From contig NZ_QHJQ01000001.1 in NCBI RefSeq assembly GCF_003185655.1, positions 248,001-312,000 on the forward strand: DNA of 64,000 bases, read 5' to 3'. Below the pieces are notes generated by a model, which ran no database searches, was not told the origin of the DNA, and was given only the letters and a program-made list of their open reading frames with translations. Position numbers and translations under genes: made by a program. Shown piece after piece: positions 53,756 to 63,801 of this stretch (position 1 is the first letter of the stretch; every line of letters begins with the position of its first letter). The DNA comes from Coraliomargarita sinensis. Lineage in GTDB: Bacteria > Verrucomicrobiota > Verrucomicrobiia > Opitutales > Coraliomargaritaceae.

Positions 53756-54604
53756 CTAGGAAGAGAGCGAATCGCGGTAGTGCTTTCCTCGCTCCAGACG
53801 TTGATTCAGCGTCGCTGCATCTTCGTTGGTCAGGGCCGACTTGACCTGGTGAAGCTCCTCTTCCATGCCACTTATGGCGCGGATGACTTCCTCACGATTG
53901 CTTTCCAGGATCTGCCGCCAAAGGCCCGGATCGCCGGAAGCAATGCGGGTGGTGTCGCGCAGCCCGCCACCCGCCAGAGCCTTCCAGGTGGGATCTTTGC
54001 TGGCTAGAAAACTACACAGGGCCGAACTGAGCAGGTGCGGCAAGTGACTGATATGGGCGACGATTTCATCGTGATGCTCCGGCGATGCATGTGTTACTTG
54101 CATGCCGAGGGATTCCCAGAAAGTGCTAATTTGCCGCACTTTCCCGGAGGGTGCGTCTTCCAGGGGTGTGACGATGCAGGCCGCCGCATCAAACAAGTTC
54201 CCACGGGCATGAGCCAACCCGGTCTGCTCGGATCCGGCCATCGGGTGGGAGCCGATGAACGTCGCGCCATTCAAGTCAACCCCCATGGCGTCCCGGCAGA
54301 TCCGGCTTTTCGTGCTACCGACGTCGGTAACTAATGCCTCGGGTGCCAAGTCCTCCGCGATCTTTGAGAGCAGAGGGACGATGGTTTGTACGGGCGTGCA
54401 AATGATGACGAGCTGGCTCCCGCGGCAAGCGGCTTCGGGGGTGTCGAAGACTTCGTCGCACCAGGATTGGGCCTGACAGTTGCCCCGGGTCTCCGCGCGT
54501 CTCGACCAACTGACGATTCTATTCGTCAGGCCACGCTCGCTCGCAGCGATGCCGATAGAAGCCCCTAGCAGACCGGGGCCCAGTATGGTAATCTGATCGA
54601 ACAT
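53756..54604 (-). CDS. tyrA: Prephenate dehydrogenase
   Basis: 282 residues; converts prephenate to 4-hydroxyphenylpyruvate in tyrosine synthesis. Seen: Rossmann motif ILGPGLLGASIG (8-19), CTPVQTIVPLL, VTDVGSTKSRICRDA and GSHPMAGSEQTGLAHARGNL (catalytic His and substrate loop), and AHISHLPHLLSSALC. No ACT domain. Upstream of aroA; divergent from the TPR/FGE-like gene over 130 bases. Confidence 0.92.
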   Translation of the reverse strand: MFDQITILGPGLLGASIGIAASERGLTNRIVSWSRRAETRGNCQAQSWCDEVFDTPEAACRGSQLVIICTPVQTIVPLLSKIAEDLAPEALVTDVGSTKSRICRDAMGVDLNGATFIGSHPMAGSEQTGLAHARGNLFDAAACIVTPLEDAPSGKVRQISTFWESLGMQVTHASPEHHDEIVAHISHLPHLLSSALCSFLASKDPTWKALAGGGLRDTTRIASGDPGLWRQILESNREEVIRAISGMEEELHQVKSALTNEDAATLNQRLERGKHYRDSLSS

Positions 54605-54734
54605 TTTCTTTATTCTCTTTTCTTAAGTTACTTGGATGCAGAGGTTCACTTGCATTTCGCCTTTAGCCTTGCGGCGTGGATGGTCGCAGGTCATTTAGGC
54701 AGACCAATTTTTCAGTGCCAGTCCCAATTTTAAA

Positions 54735-56489
54735 ATGGCAATATTTAAAAAGAAACATCGCCCACGCCTTCCCCACGAGAGCAGCCCATTCAAAAAGTTC
54801 CTCCTGACTTTTCTCGTATTCGCTCTGGCCGTCTTGGTGCTCGGCGGCGCTTGGTTCTTATCCAAGATGGGGCCGCGTGACGTTGATTATCGTGAAATCG
54901 CCCAGACGGAGGAAGTGCCCGAGGATCTTCTGGCGCTTAAAGAAGAAAGTATCGAACTGGAGGCCAAGTTTGAAGAGTTCATGGCCTTGAGAGAGGCGGA
55001 ACCTCAGGATATCGAACTGATTCGAAAGGCGCGCGATCTACAAAAGGCTTATTTGGAAGGTGTTGGAGGTGTCGATGCAGATGCCGCCAGGCGATTAAGG
55101 GATTTGACCGTGCGTTACGAGAACCTCGCCGCGGCGGATTTGCAGGAGCGGAGTGTACAATTGGAGACTGAAGCGGAGAGCCTGGCTCAGGAAAAAAACT
55201 ATGAAGCCGCCCGTACGAAATATCGTGAAGCTTATGCCCTGCAGGATAAGATTAATCAGGACTTTCCTCAGAGTAATGCCTATAATGTCGGTCGCGCGAC
55301 CGCGCTCGAGCGCCAAGCCAGCTACTTGACCGCAGAGCCGTTGCTGCAAAACAGCCTGAAGCTGGAATCCGAAGCGGAGGAGTTTATCGCCGAGGAGAAC
55401 TGGGAGCAGGCCGAAGAGAAGCTGGCCCGGGCCATTGCGATACAGGATCAACTTAACCGTGAATTTCGGGGCACGAATCAAGCAAGTGTCGCCCGTTTGG
55501 AGCGTCTGCGGGTCAAGCTTGTCGGGATCCGGTCCGGGCAAAGCCATGTGGAGATTGAAAAATTAGCTGCACTCGGCGACCTTCGGAAATCGGAGGGTAA
55601 AAACCTTGAAGCGGCCAAGCTCTACCTTGAAGCTGCCCGCCTGCAGCGTCGACTGAATGAAGCGTTCCGCGACAGTCCATACGCGTCCTCCGAACTCGTG
55701 GCGGAATATCAGCGCAAGGCCGAGACCGCCCAGAGTTTCAAGCTTGGTCGGGCGGTTGAAAGAAATCACAATCGCCTGAAAGATTTGCTCAGCAAACGGC
55801 AGACCTTTGAAGCTACGGAGGTGATTGTGGAACTGCGTCAGGATATTCAGCAAATGAGGGAGGCCTATCCCCGTAGCTCATTGAATGATGAGGAACTTGA
55901 GCTCAAGGTCCGCTATCTGAATTTGGTGCAGAGTGATTTGGGCTTTATTCAGGATCGAGTGTATCAGGCCCTGCTGCCCATCCCGGAGGAAGATGAATGG
56001 CGTATCCTTAAAACCGAAGTGCCACAGGCCCTTTTTTCCATGATTATGGGTACGAATCCCAGCCGGAATCGGGGTGATGTCAAGCCGGTCGACTCCGTCA
56101 GCTGGATCGAGGCCAAGCAGTTTTGTGAGCGACTCTCATGGATCATGGGGAAACCGGTGCGCCTGCCGACAGAAAACGAGTTTCGCGCCGCGCTGGGGCG
56201 CCTTCGCTATGTCGTGCTCGAGGAACATGTCTGGAGCCTGTCAAATTCAAACAGCACCAGTCAGCCCATAGGAACAAAAGAACCGTTCGCAAGTGGGTGT
56301 CACGATTTGCTGGGGAATGTCAGTGAATGGCTCGAGTCGGTGGACCGCTTTGAGACGGAGGACGCCCGTCATATCGGAGGACACGCTTTGGATCGCCTCG
56401 AAACCATTTTTACTGTGCCGATTCGTGAGGCGCCCCGCGAGGAGCGAAACCGGATGACCGGCTTTCGTGTCGTCATGCAGGTCAAATAG
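54735..56489 (+). CDS. Membrane-anchored TPR-like protein with FGE/SUMF1-like domain
   Basis: 584 residues. Seen: basic N-terminus, one membrane helix (about 23-44), a long helical extracytoplasmic part (60-420) with TPR-like repeats of Glu/Ala-rich pairs (three YL(T/E)AEPLLQNSLKLESEAEE-like units), and a C-terminal domain (about 425-584) of the formylglycine-generating-enzyme type: PVDSVSWIEAKQFCERLSW, RLPTENEFRAALG, GNVSEWLES and a final MTGFRVVM. The usual RGGSW before the last part is IGGHA, and the catalytic Cys pair of true FGE is not evident, so it is probably a binding rather than catalytic domain. Role unknown. Confidence 0.72.
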   Translation: MAIFKKKHRPRLPHESSPFKKFLLTFLVFALAVLVLGGAWFLSKMGPRDVDYREIAQTEEVPEDLLALKEESIELEAKFEEFMALREAEPQDIELIRKARDLQKAYLEGVGGVDADAARRLRDLTVRYENLAAADLQERSVQLETEAESLAQEKNYEAARTKYREAYALQDKINQDFPQSNAYNVGRATALERQASYLTAEPLLQNSLKLESEAEEFIAEENWEQAEEKLARAIAIQDQLNREFRGTNQASVARLERLRVKLVGIRSGQSHVEIEKLAALGDLRKSEGKNLEAAKLYLEAARLQRRLNEAFRDSPYASSELVAEYQRKAETAQSFKLGRAVERNHNRLKDLLSKRQTFEATEVIVELRQDIQQMREAYPRSSLNDEELELKVRYLNLVQSDLGFIQDRVYQALLPIPEEDEWRILKTEVPQALFSMIMGTNPSRNRGDVKPVDSVSWIEAKQFCERLSWIMGKPVRLPTENEFRAALGRLRYVVLEEHVWSLSNSNSTSQPIGTKEPFASGCHDLLGNVSEWLESVDRFETEDARHIGGHALDRLETIFTVPIREAPREERNRMTGFRVVMQVK

Positions 56490-56546
56490 AAGCCCGAAGA
56501 TAAGTTCTGGTTGCCAATCTACGAGAACGTCCCAAACTACTGAGTT

Positions 56547-56678
56547 ATGAAATCGTTAGACGCTGGCCATGCTGAGCACAAGGCCCGGAATGCCAAGCGG
56601 GTGATTGTCTGGGTCATGCTCTTCCTGATTTTACTTCCTTTCGTCCTAATCTGGTTGACTGATGCGGTTAGTTTTTAA
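56547..56678 (+). CDS. Small single-span membrane protein
   Basis: 43 residues, too short for standard calling: a hydrophilic start MKSLDAGHAEHKARNAKRV followed by one membrane helix (about 20-39, VWVMLFLILLPFVLIW) and a short tail. Its stop lies 12 bases before the PIN-TRAM gene on the same strand; codon use is like its neighbours. No ribosome site is clear. It might be a partner of the PIN-TRAM membrane protein or an unrelated membrane peptide. Confidence 0.55.
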   Translation: MKSLDAGHAEHKARNAKRVIVWVMLFLILLPFVLIWLTDAVSF

Positions 56679-56690
56679 GGCCCTTTCGCT

Positions 56691-57704
56691 ATGAAAAAGA
56701 CACTCTATATCTTGAGAGCTTTCTTTCTTATCGTTAGCCTGCTTGCCTGCATTCTACTTCATTACGTCGTCGAAGACTGGAATTTATTCTTAGTAATTTC
56801 CGTCGGCATGAGTATCTCGGTGCTGGTTATTTTGATCGACCTGTTACTTGAGGGGTTTTCGTTGAGAGGGCTCTCCGCCATAACTTTTGGCCTGGCGATT
56901 GGTGCACTCATCGCATTTCTGCTTTCGGAATCACCTCTTTTCGAACCACTTGAGGAGGATCAGGATTTGGCGGAAACTCTTTTTCTATCGCGACTGGCCC
57001 TTTACGTGATCAGTATGTACCTAGCGACGGTGATCGCGCTTCGGGGCAAGGACGAGTTCAATCTGGTGATCCCCTACGTCCGCTTCAGTTCAGAGAATGT
57101 CGAGACCCCGCTGGCGGTGGTGGATACCAGTGCGCTAATTGATGGCCGCATCGCGGCAATCTGTGAAAGCCGCTGGTTTGGGTTTGCCCTGCTGATCCCG
57201 CGATTCGTTCTGGATGAACTGCAATCGGTTGCAGATTCCAATGATCCTACCCGTAAAGAAAAGGGGCGTAAGGGGCTTGATGTTCTCAACCGGTTACGGA
57301 ATATGAAGCATCTCGATCTGAGAATATACGAGAGCGATGTTCCCGACAGGAAAGCGGTGGATTCAAAGCTGGTCTATTTGGCCGATACTTTAAAAGGAAA
57401 ATTGCTGACGACAGACTACAATCTGGCGAAGTTGGCGGAGTTCCATCATGTGGACTGGTTGAATATCACCGATTTGGTCAAGGCAGTGAACCAGGAAGTT
57501 TCGATCGGGTCACGTCTCAGTGTCGAACTCGTGCGTGCGGGCAAGGATGCCAATCAAGCCGTCGGCTATCTGCCGGACGGCTCGATGTTGGTGGTGAACG
57601 ACGCTAAAAGCCATATTGGGAAAGAGGTGAGGGTCGAAGTTGACTCTGTGGTGCCGTCCTCGGGCGGAAAAATGGTATTTGCCAGCCTGAAATCCCAAAT
57701 CTAG
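56691..57704 (+). CDS. Membrane PIN-TRAM protein (YacL-like)
   Basis: 337 residues: four N-terminal membrane helices (about 5-24, 31-50, 62-79, 98-117), a PIN nuclease-like domain (140-265) with acidic residues D145 (AVVDTSALIDG), E176 and the LLTTDYNLAKLA motif near 240-251, and a C-terminal TRAM domain (about 272-335, SVELVRAGKDANQAVGYLPD, EVRVEVDSVV). This is the arrangement of YacL-type proteins, whose function is thought to be RNA-related. Genes lie in a plus-strand cluster after the TPR/FGE-like gene. Confidence 0.88.
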   Translation: MKKTLYILRAFFLIVSLLACILLHYVVEDWNLFLVISVGMSISVLVILIDLLLEGFSLRGLSAITFGLAIGALIAFLLSESPLFEPLEEDQDLAETLFLSRLALYVISMYLATVIALRGKDEFNLVIPYVRFSSENVETPLAVVDTSALIDGRIAAICESRWFGFALLIPRFVLDELQSVADSNDPTRKEKGRKGLDVLNRLRNMKHLDLRIYESDVPDRKAVDSKLVYLADTLKGKLLTTDYNLAKLAEFHHVDWLNITDLVKAVNQEVSIGSRLSVELVRAGKDANQAVGYLPDGSMLVVNDAKSHIGKEVRVEVDSVVPSSGGKMVFASLKSQI

Positions 57705-57760
57705 GCGGCCAGGCGAAATATTAAAAAATTTGTTAAAGCCTTGGTAACCAAAGAATTTGC

Positions 57761-57789
57761 TTGGAATTTTTGTTCTACGTGGTTGTTAT
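57761..57789 (+). promoter_or_regulatory. Candidate promoter of the pilin gene
   Basis: TTGGAA, 17 bases, TGTTAT is a sigma-70-like pair with four of six matches in each box. A leader hairpin (CTTGGGG...CCCCCAG, 57798-57816) and AAGGA before the ATG follow in a 5' untranslated leader. No sigma-54 box (TGGCAC-N5-TTGCW) was found. Confidence 0.4.
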
Positions 57790-57857
57790 GTGCGACGCTT
57801 GGGGTATTGCCCCCAGTGTTTATAAATACAATAATAACATAAAAAAGGAATATCATC

Positions 57858-58202
<345 letters not shown>

Positions 58203-58232
58203 TTGCATCACGAGATAGTTCTTATCTTTATC

Positions 58233-58263
58233 AAGCCACCTGTTTAATCAGGTGGCTTTTTTT
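58233..58263 (+). terminator. Rho-independent terminator after the pilin gene
   Basis: AAGCCACCTGTTTAATCAGG then TGGCTTTTTTT: an eight- to nine-base stem with T run. It lies only eight bases before the ATG of the first GT-C-like gene. Confidence 0.9.
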
Positions 58264-58271
58264 ATGCTTCA

Positions 58272-60095
58272 ATGGGATTTCGCGCAAAGTTAAGTGCTCA
58301 GGTTTTCTCAGCTATCCTTGCGATCTATCTGGGGTTTTTTGCTTTTGAGCCATCGGCTGCAATTCAGGTCATCAAGCATTCCGGTTACTGGGTGTTGCTG
58401 GCTACAACACTACTCGGAGTCCATGCGGGCTATCGTGTTTACCGGGAATCTCGCTTCCGGGTTGGGCTGAATTCAGTTCGGAGGCAAACTGTCCCACTGC
58501 TCGTTATCATCGGTTTGAGTCTGATGTCCTATTTACTGCAGGACGATGCTTATAAGGTCGTCCTGGATGAACCGGTATTGGCGGTGACAGCGTTACAGAT
58601 GCATCATGAAAAAGAGGCGATGACGGCCACTCGCGGGTATCATATTGGAGGGACATTCAACTTGTTGGGAGGCTATGTCGGTAAGAGACCATACTTTTTC
58701 TCATTTGTTGTCAGTCTTTTGCACGACCTCACGGGCTATAGAGCCAATCAGACTATCGTTTTAAATCATTTGCTAACGCCTGTTTTTCTAGGGCTGCTGT
58801 ATTTGATCAGCCACCGTTTCGCCGGCCGACGGGGAGGGTACCTCGCACTTGCGCTAAGCATGACTGTCCCTTTGATCGCAATCAACGTAAACGGTGGAGG
58901 ATTCGATTTACTCAACGCCGTCATGATTCTGGCGACACTCTATGTGAGCATGCTTTACTTGCAGCGTCCCACAGAGGCCCGCTTTGATTTAATGATTATT
59001 CTGGCGGTTCTGCTCGCTCAGACGCGCTATGAATCAGGATCTTATGTTTTAGCGATCGCCGGTATTATTTTCCTATCGTGGATGAGACAGCGCCGCATGC
59101 AACTCAGTTGGGTCTCAGTCCTTGTTCCACTACTGCTGGTCTGCGTTCCGCTGCAGCAGACGGTTTTTGATCAATATCCGGACTTATGGCAGATCAAAAA
59201 CAATGCGGAGGCACCATTTACCCTTTCTATTATACCGGAGAACCTTAGCCAGTCGCTTAACTTTTTTTTCACTTTGTTGCCTATCCAGCCGGGCAGTCCT
59301 CTTCTCAGCATCTTCTTTTGTGCCGCACTGTTACTTGCGCCCGTTTTGACGATTATGGGGCGGGTTAAAAGCTTTCTCTCTCTAAACGATGCACCTGCAG
59401 TGCTATGGTTCTCTTTTCTGATCGTTTTCAATTTCTTTCTATTGATGGCCTATCACTGGGGGCAGATCGACGATATTGTCGCCACACGACTCGTCCTTCC
59501 TTTTATCGCTTTTCAAATCATATTTGTTGTCCTGACCATTCACATTATTCCATGGCGCAATATAATATACTCAGTTTGTATTACCGCAGTTGCCGTGTTC
59601 TTTGTTCTGGTGACTCGGCCGGAAAATGCACGAACGGATTACCTCGTGCGTCTGGCCGCGCAACGCAACGTTGAATGGGTAGTTGAAAAGGTAAGGGAGA
59701 GGAAAGGGCAAGGCGTACTATTTATAACGGATAAACTCCCTGCGGCTCTTGCGGAACAGGAATCCTGTCTGCCACAAATTTTAGCAGCGAAAGCAAAGAG
59801 GCAGATCGATCTTCACATGCAGTTAAGGACTTTTTCAGAAGTAATTGTTTTTTACAGGTTGGTGGAGTCCGAATTGGGCCGGGGGGACTGGAAAGTGGAA
59901 ACACCCATTGAAAAGGATTTCGATATCGAGGTTTTGGAAGAAGTTAAGCTGACCGACGAGCTGTACTTACGTATGGGTCGAGTGCGGGGTGTGACTTATA
60001 GGAAGGGCGATCGGCCGGCTTATGACGAATCCGTACTTTCAGGTATAAATGACACAGCCACGGAGATGGAAGTTTTCGCCAAAACATTACCATAG
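58272..60095 (+). CDS. GT-C-like multi-pass membrane protein 1
   Basis: 607 residues, about ten to twelve membrane helices and a C-terminal soluble part (about 470-607). Seen: VLDEPVLAVTAL near 96-107 with two adjacent acidic residues in the first outer loop, as in GT39/ArnT-like enzymes, GGYVGKRPYFFSFVVSLLHD and DLTGYRANQ near 134-160, NVNGGGFDLLN and QTRYESGSYV. These motifs recur in the two genes downstream, so the three are paralogs. Possible role: lipid-linked sugar transfer, for example to the pilin upstream (inference from position). Not assignable to a named family by eye. Confidence 0.65.
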   Translation: MGFRAKLSAQVFSAILAIYLGFFAFEPSAAIQVIKHSGYWVLLATTLLGVHAGYRVYRESRFRVGLNSVRRQTVPLLVIIGLSLMSYLLQDDAYKVVLDEPVLAVTALQMHHEKEAMTATRGYHIGGTFNLLGGYVGKRPYFFSFVVSLLHDLTGYRANQTIVLNHLLTPVFLGLLYLISHRFAGRRGGYLALALSMTVPLIAINVNGGGFDLLNAVMILATLYVSMLYLQRPTEARFDLMIILAVLLAQTRYESGSYVLAIAGIIFLSWMRQRRMQLSWVSVLVPLLLVCVPLQQTVFDQYPDLWQIKNNAEAPFTLSIIPENLSQSLNFFFTLLPIQPGSPLLSIFFCAALLLAPVLTIMGRVKSFLSLNDAPAVLWFSFLIVFNFFLLMAYHWGQIDDIVATRLVLPFIAFQIIFVVLTIHIIPWRNIIYSVCITAVAVFFVLVTRPENARTDYLVRLAAQRNVEWVVEKVRERKGQGVLFITDKLPAALAEQESCLPQILAAKAKRQIDLHMQLRTFSEVIVFYRLVESELGRGDWKVETPIEKDFDIEVLEEVKLTDELYLRMGRVRGVTYRKGDRPAYDESVLSGINDTATEMEVFAKTLP

Positions 60096-60100
60096 AGAGA

Positions 60101-61936
60101 ATGAAGCACCTACGCGGTACAGTTGATTTATACGCCATGATTGCGCTATTAGCGCTAGGCATCATCGGTTCCCTGTACGCGTTTTGGGGTGCGAGCCCTG
60201 AGACCGCGGTGTGGATTGTGAATAAAACCGGGTACTACTTTGCCGTAATTATTACTTTATTGTTCGGCTATTCGGTTCTTCGTATTGTGCGTTTTGAAAT
60301 TCCGAAAGGGCCGCACTTGATCTACTTGTCGGGCGGAGTTCTCCTGGCTGTTTATGTTGTTTTTCTACATGGTGAACTCGGGCCAAAAATTGCAATGGAC
60401 GACTACACGCTGTCTTCCACGGCGAAGAGCCTTTCCATGGAGCGAGAAGTCGAAGTGCTGACCCAGGGGCGCAACTTTAATGAGTATTTTATTCGAGTGG
60501 ATAGCCATGTGGATAAGCGACCATGGCTGTACCCTTTTGCAGTATCTGTCGTACACGATTTGACTGGCTACCGGCTTATTAACGGATTTTTGGTCAATGC
60601 CGGGTTTGCCATCATACTACTGGCTTTGACTGCATTGTTTGGTTACCGAGTGGGCGGCCTGCCTGTGGGGATTTTAGGGCCGTTTCTTTGGGCCAGCTTA
60701 CCCTTGCTCTCACAGAACGCAACGGGCGGAGGTTTGGATATGCTGAACCTGCTAATGCTCTTCGTCGTGATCCTCTGCGGGATTTATTACATCGAAAAGC
60801 CGGAAAGAGGGCGTCTCAACATGTTAGTACTGGGGATGGTACTTCTGAGCTACACACGTTACGAGTCTGTCTTGTTTTGGCTGCCTGTTCTGATTGTCGT
60901 GGCGATTGGATGGCTCCGGGAGAAACAGGTCATCCTGTCGTACGGCTTCTCTGCCGCACCCGCACTTTTGTTCGGATTGGCTGCCTTACTGAATCATAAT
61001 TACAATAATCCCAGGTTTTGGGAGCTGCCGAATGCAGAGCTCTCCCGCTTCAGCAGTGAGTATCTAATCCCGAATTTATACGGAGCATTCTATTTCTTTC
61101 TCAATCCTGGCGATGAACTCGCAAATTCTTTTTTGCTGGGGCTCGCCGGAATCCCGTTCCTTGTGTTGTTTATTCTGCGTAGTGTAGATAAAATAAAGAA
61201 GCACCAATCAGATCGGTTCCAAGCTACTGCATTGCTGATATTCGGGATAGGAATCGTAGGGCACTTTATCTTCATCATGGCGTTCTACCATGGACAGCTC
61301 GATAATAGGATTACCTCGCGGTTTTCACTTCCGCTCTATTTGCTTTTTGTTGTTTCTATCGTCGTGGTCTTGGCGAAGCGCCCCCCCTGGCGGCCGACCT
61401 GGTGGGTGGTTTCGATCATCGTGATCGTATCCATGTTAGGTTTTACCCTTCCGAACAAGGCCAAGGGTATCTACAGCAAAAGCAACTTTGTGGTGCGGGA
61501 AACGGAGTGGTTGATGAAGCATGCCGATCGTCTGTTCAAGCCGAAGAGCCTGGTTGTAGATACCAACGCGATTATCTGGACGCTTTATGAATGGCACAGC
61601 ATCAATCCTTCCGAGGCCGTTTCCAACCGGGGGCGCCTCAGCCGTGAAAGAGCGCGTCGAAAACTCCCGGAGATTTATTGGATCGAGCGTTCGCGTGCCG
61701 TTTTTGATGAAGACAAGAAAGTCACTTTTAAGCCCAACTATCACGCGGAAGGATTTGAAAAGATTTTGATAGCGGAAAAGTCCTTTTCCCCGCTGCGGAT
61801 AACCCGAATTTACAGGGTGGGTACGATTGAAGGGGAGTTGAGTGAAGCGAAGGTGCCCTTTGGTAATGATACGAAGGGTCAGGATGGGGAGCAGTCGTAC
61901 CAAAAAGTTACTGAAGGATTAGGTACGATCGAGTGA
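60101..61936 (+). CDS. GT-C-like multi-pass membrane protein 2
   Basis: 611 residues. Seen: AMDDYTLSSTAKSL near 98-111 (acidic pair), VDKRPWLYPFAVSVVHDLTG near 131-150, the run QNATGGGLDMLN near 206-217, TRYESVLFWLPV, several further helices and a soluble C-terminal domain (about 455-611) with KSLVVDTNAIIWTLYEW. Starts five bases after the preceding paralog, so the pair is an operon. Same features as proteins 1 and 3. Confidence 0.65.
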   Translation: MKHLRGTVDLYAMIALLALGIIGSLYAFWGASPETAVWIVNKTGYYFAVIITLLFGYSVLRIVRFEIPKGPHLIYLSGGVLLAVYVVFLHGELGPKIAMDDYTLSSTAKSLSMEREVEVLTQGRNFNEYFIRVDSHVDKRPWLYPFAVSVVHDLTGYRLINGFLVNAGFAIILLALTALFGYRVGGLPVGILGPFLWASLPLLSQNATGGGLDMLNLLMLFVVILCGIYYIEKPERGRLNMLVLGMVLLSYTRYESVLFWLPVLIVVAIGWLREKQVILSYGFSAAPALLFGLAALLNHNYNNPRFWELPNAELSRFSSEYLIPNLYGAFYFFLNPGDELANSFLLGLAGIPFLVLFILRSVDKIKKHQSDRFQATALLIFGIGIVGHFIFIMAFYHGQLDNRITSRFSLPLYLLFVVSIVVVLAKRPPWRPTWWVVSIIVIVSMLGFTLPNKAKGIYSKSNFVVRETEWLMKHADRLFKPKSLVVDTNAIIWTLYEWHSINPSEAVSNRGRLSRERARRKLPEIYWIERSRAVFDEDKKVTFKPNYHAEGFEKILIAEKSFSPLRITRIYRVGTIEGELSEAKVPFGNDTKGQDGEQSYQKVTEGLGTIE

Positions 61937-61956
61937 TTTGGTATCAGCAATGATGC

Positions 61957-63801
61957 TTATGGACTCAATGGCAATTGCCTGTAAAAATCGTAATTATCGA
62001 CAGGATCGAATGTTTGGGTTTCAGGGTAGGAATCATCGAGTTTCCCATCATGGGTATTCAGGCCAATGACCCGGCTTATCCGATACGTAAGCCTTTTAGT
62101 AATTTGGGCCTGAGCAATTGTTTCTACCTCATATAGATGGCTGAGCGCTCCTGGGCCGGGAACGAGCGGGCTCATGCCCCGCTCGTTTTTGACAAGAGCT
62201 TCCACCGCAAAAATGTCTTCATAAAAACCTATTTTCTTAAGCTTGTAGATCCTCTCCGGTAAAGCATTTGCAGTCCTGAAGGGGAGAGCGCCGACGGGAA
62301 GAAGTCCGATGCCCGTAGCGGAGTGGACAAGGTAAAGTTCATTGCGATTCGAGGCTCTTTGCTTAATCCAGTGCATGGACCAATGGTAACCATCGGCAAT
62401 GGCAAGACGAGGCTCTTGGCGCATCCGGTAACAATGGGCAGGCGTGACAAATATGAGATACAAACCTGCCCCGATAATCAGCGAGTAAGTAGCTGACTTT
62501 CTTTTGAAGAGTCTATGCATGACCAGGGCGGTGCAAACGGCCATAATTAAGTGAAGGGGCAGCGAAAATCTTGAAGTGGCCGGGTCCGTCCATGCCCCCC
62601 AATGGTTGCACAGAGCCAGAAATGTATTGCTCAGTACGACTAAAAGAACGCTGAAAAAGGCAATCGTAGCTTTATCACCAGTGAAAGAATTCTTTCGGAT
62701 TTGCGGCACGAGCCAGACGAGAAAGGCGAGTGTGCATGGTATACCGACTATTGATAAAAGGATGGAGTTCGTGTGGCTGCCACTCCAATCAAAAAGGTAG
62801 CTGCCAGCGTGGGATAGGTTTTGAGGGAAATGGGATAAACTAAAAAAATCTTCTTTGGAAGTGATGAAGAAAACAGGCTCATTCTGAAAAATTGCGAAGC
62901 TTGTTAATGGGGGGATCAGGAGTAGCGGACTAAAGACACTGAACCACGTAAGGTGAATTTCTTTTAGAAGATAGCATTTGAGCAGAAAAAGTCCGACAGG
63001 AACCAGTACGTACAGCAATGACTCATAGCGAATGTTAGCCAGTAAAACTGCCGTAATTAGCATCAGATTCAGCCCCTTCACTCCATCTTCTTGGCGAAAG
63101 TAAAGGTAGCTGGTTAGAGCCAGTCCGATTATAAAGCAAAGATTCAGCAGTTCGTAGCCGCCACCAGTCGCATTCTGCGCGAGAAGTGGTAATCCACCTA
63201 ACAGAAGAACAGCTATACAACCGTATCGTTTATCAGTGAGAATAGTGACAACACTGTAAACCAGGGCAAGCAACAAGCCGGCAAGCAGAGCATTCAATAA
63301 AAAAGCGTTTTCGTAATCGTAGCCTAGAACATTATGAACAGTCGCAAGAATAAACGGGAAAAGCAGCGGGCGCTTATCGACATGCCCTATGCTGGCGACC
63401 GTCTCGCCGTCGTGAACATGGGAAGCTGCTTCTACATAGGCGAACTGATTTTCATACAGGTTCACCGCAGTCGAACTCAAAAGGTGTTCGTCGTAGAGGA
63501 TCTTGTATTTCTGTTCATCCTGGTACTGGAGAAAAATTGTGACGAAGAGTACAATAAAGACGCCGATATAATTCTCGGAAAGTAGGCTTCGGATTTTTCG
63601 AAAAGAAAGGTGACGCGCCTCATGCCAGAGTTGCCAGAGAAAGAAGCAGCAGGTCACAAACATAAACCAGAACCCACATCTTTTAACCAATATTATCGCT
63701 TCTTCATCTGGCAAAAAAAATAGCGGTAAGGCGAGTGCCAGAGTTGAAGCGACTATCGCACAGATGACCTTCGGGAATGGGATGTCTTCTTTCAGAAACA
63801 T
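61957..63801 (-). CDS. GT-C-like multi-pass membrane protein 3
   Basis: 614 residues on the opposite strand. Seen: LYDEHLLSSTAVNL near 97-110, GHVDKRPLLFPFILATVHNV near 137-156, QNATGGGYELLN near 207-218, NIRYESLLYVLVPV, and a C-terminal soluble part. The shared D/E-D/E motif and HVDKRP, NATGGG and R-Y-E-S motifs show it is a paralog of the two genes to the left, nearest to protein 2. Its ATG overlaps the stop of the FkbM-like gene by 10 bases (ATGTTTCTGA), so it is translated with that gene. Confidence 0.65.
   Translation of the reverse strand: MFLKEDIPFPKVICAIVASTLALALPLFFLPDEEAIILVKRCGFWFMFVTCCFFLWQLWHEARHLSFRKIRSLLSENYIGVFIVLFVTIFLQYQDEQKYKILYDEHLLSSTAVNLYENQFAYVEAASHVHDGETVASIGHVDKRPLLFPFILATVHNVLGYDYENAFLLNALLAGLLLALVYSVVTILTDKRYGCIAVLLLGGLPLLAQNATGGGYELLNLCFIIGLALTSYLYFRQEDGVKGLNLMLITAVLLANIRYESLLYVLVPVGLFLLKCYLLKEIHLTWFSVFSPLLLIPPLTSFAIFQNEPVFFITSKEDFFSLSHFPQNLSHAGSYLFDWSGSHTNSILLSIVGIPCTLAFLVWLVPQIRKNSFTGDKATIAFFSVLLVVLSNTFLALCNHWGAWTDPATSRFSLPLHLIMAVCTALVMHRLFKRKSATYSLIIGAGLYLIFVTPAHCYRMRQEPRLAIADGYHWSMHWIKQRASNRNELYLVHSATGIGLLPVGALPFRTANALPERIYKLKKIGFYEDIFAVEALVKNERGMSPLVPGPGALSHLYEVETIAQAQITKRLTYRISRVIGLNTHDGKLDDSYPETQTFDPVDNYDFYRQLPLSP

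Noticed and set aside
57705..57857. Sigma-54 promoter for the pilin gene
   Set aside because: No TGGCAC-N5-TTGCW pair in the region; a sigma-70-like pair fits better.
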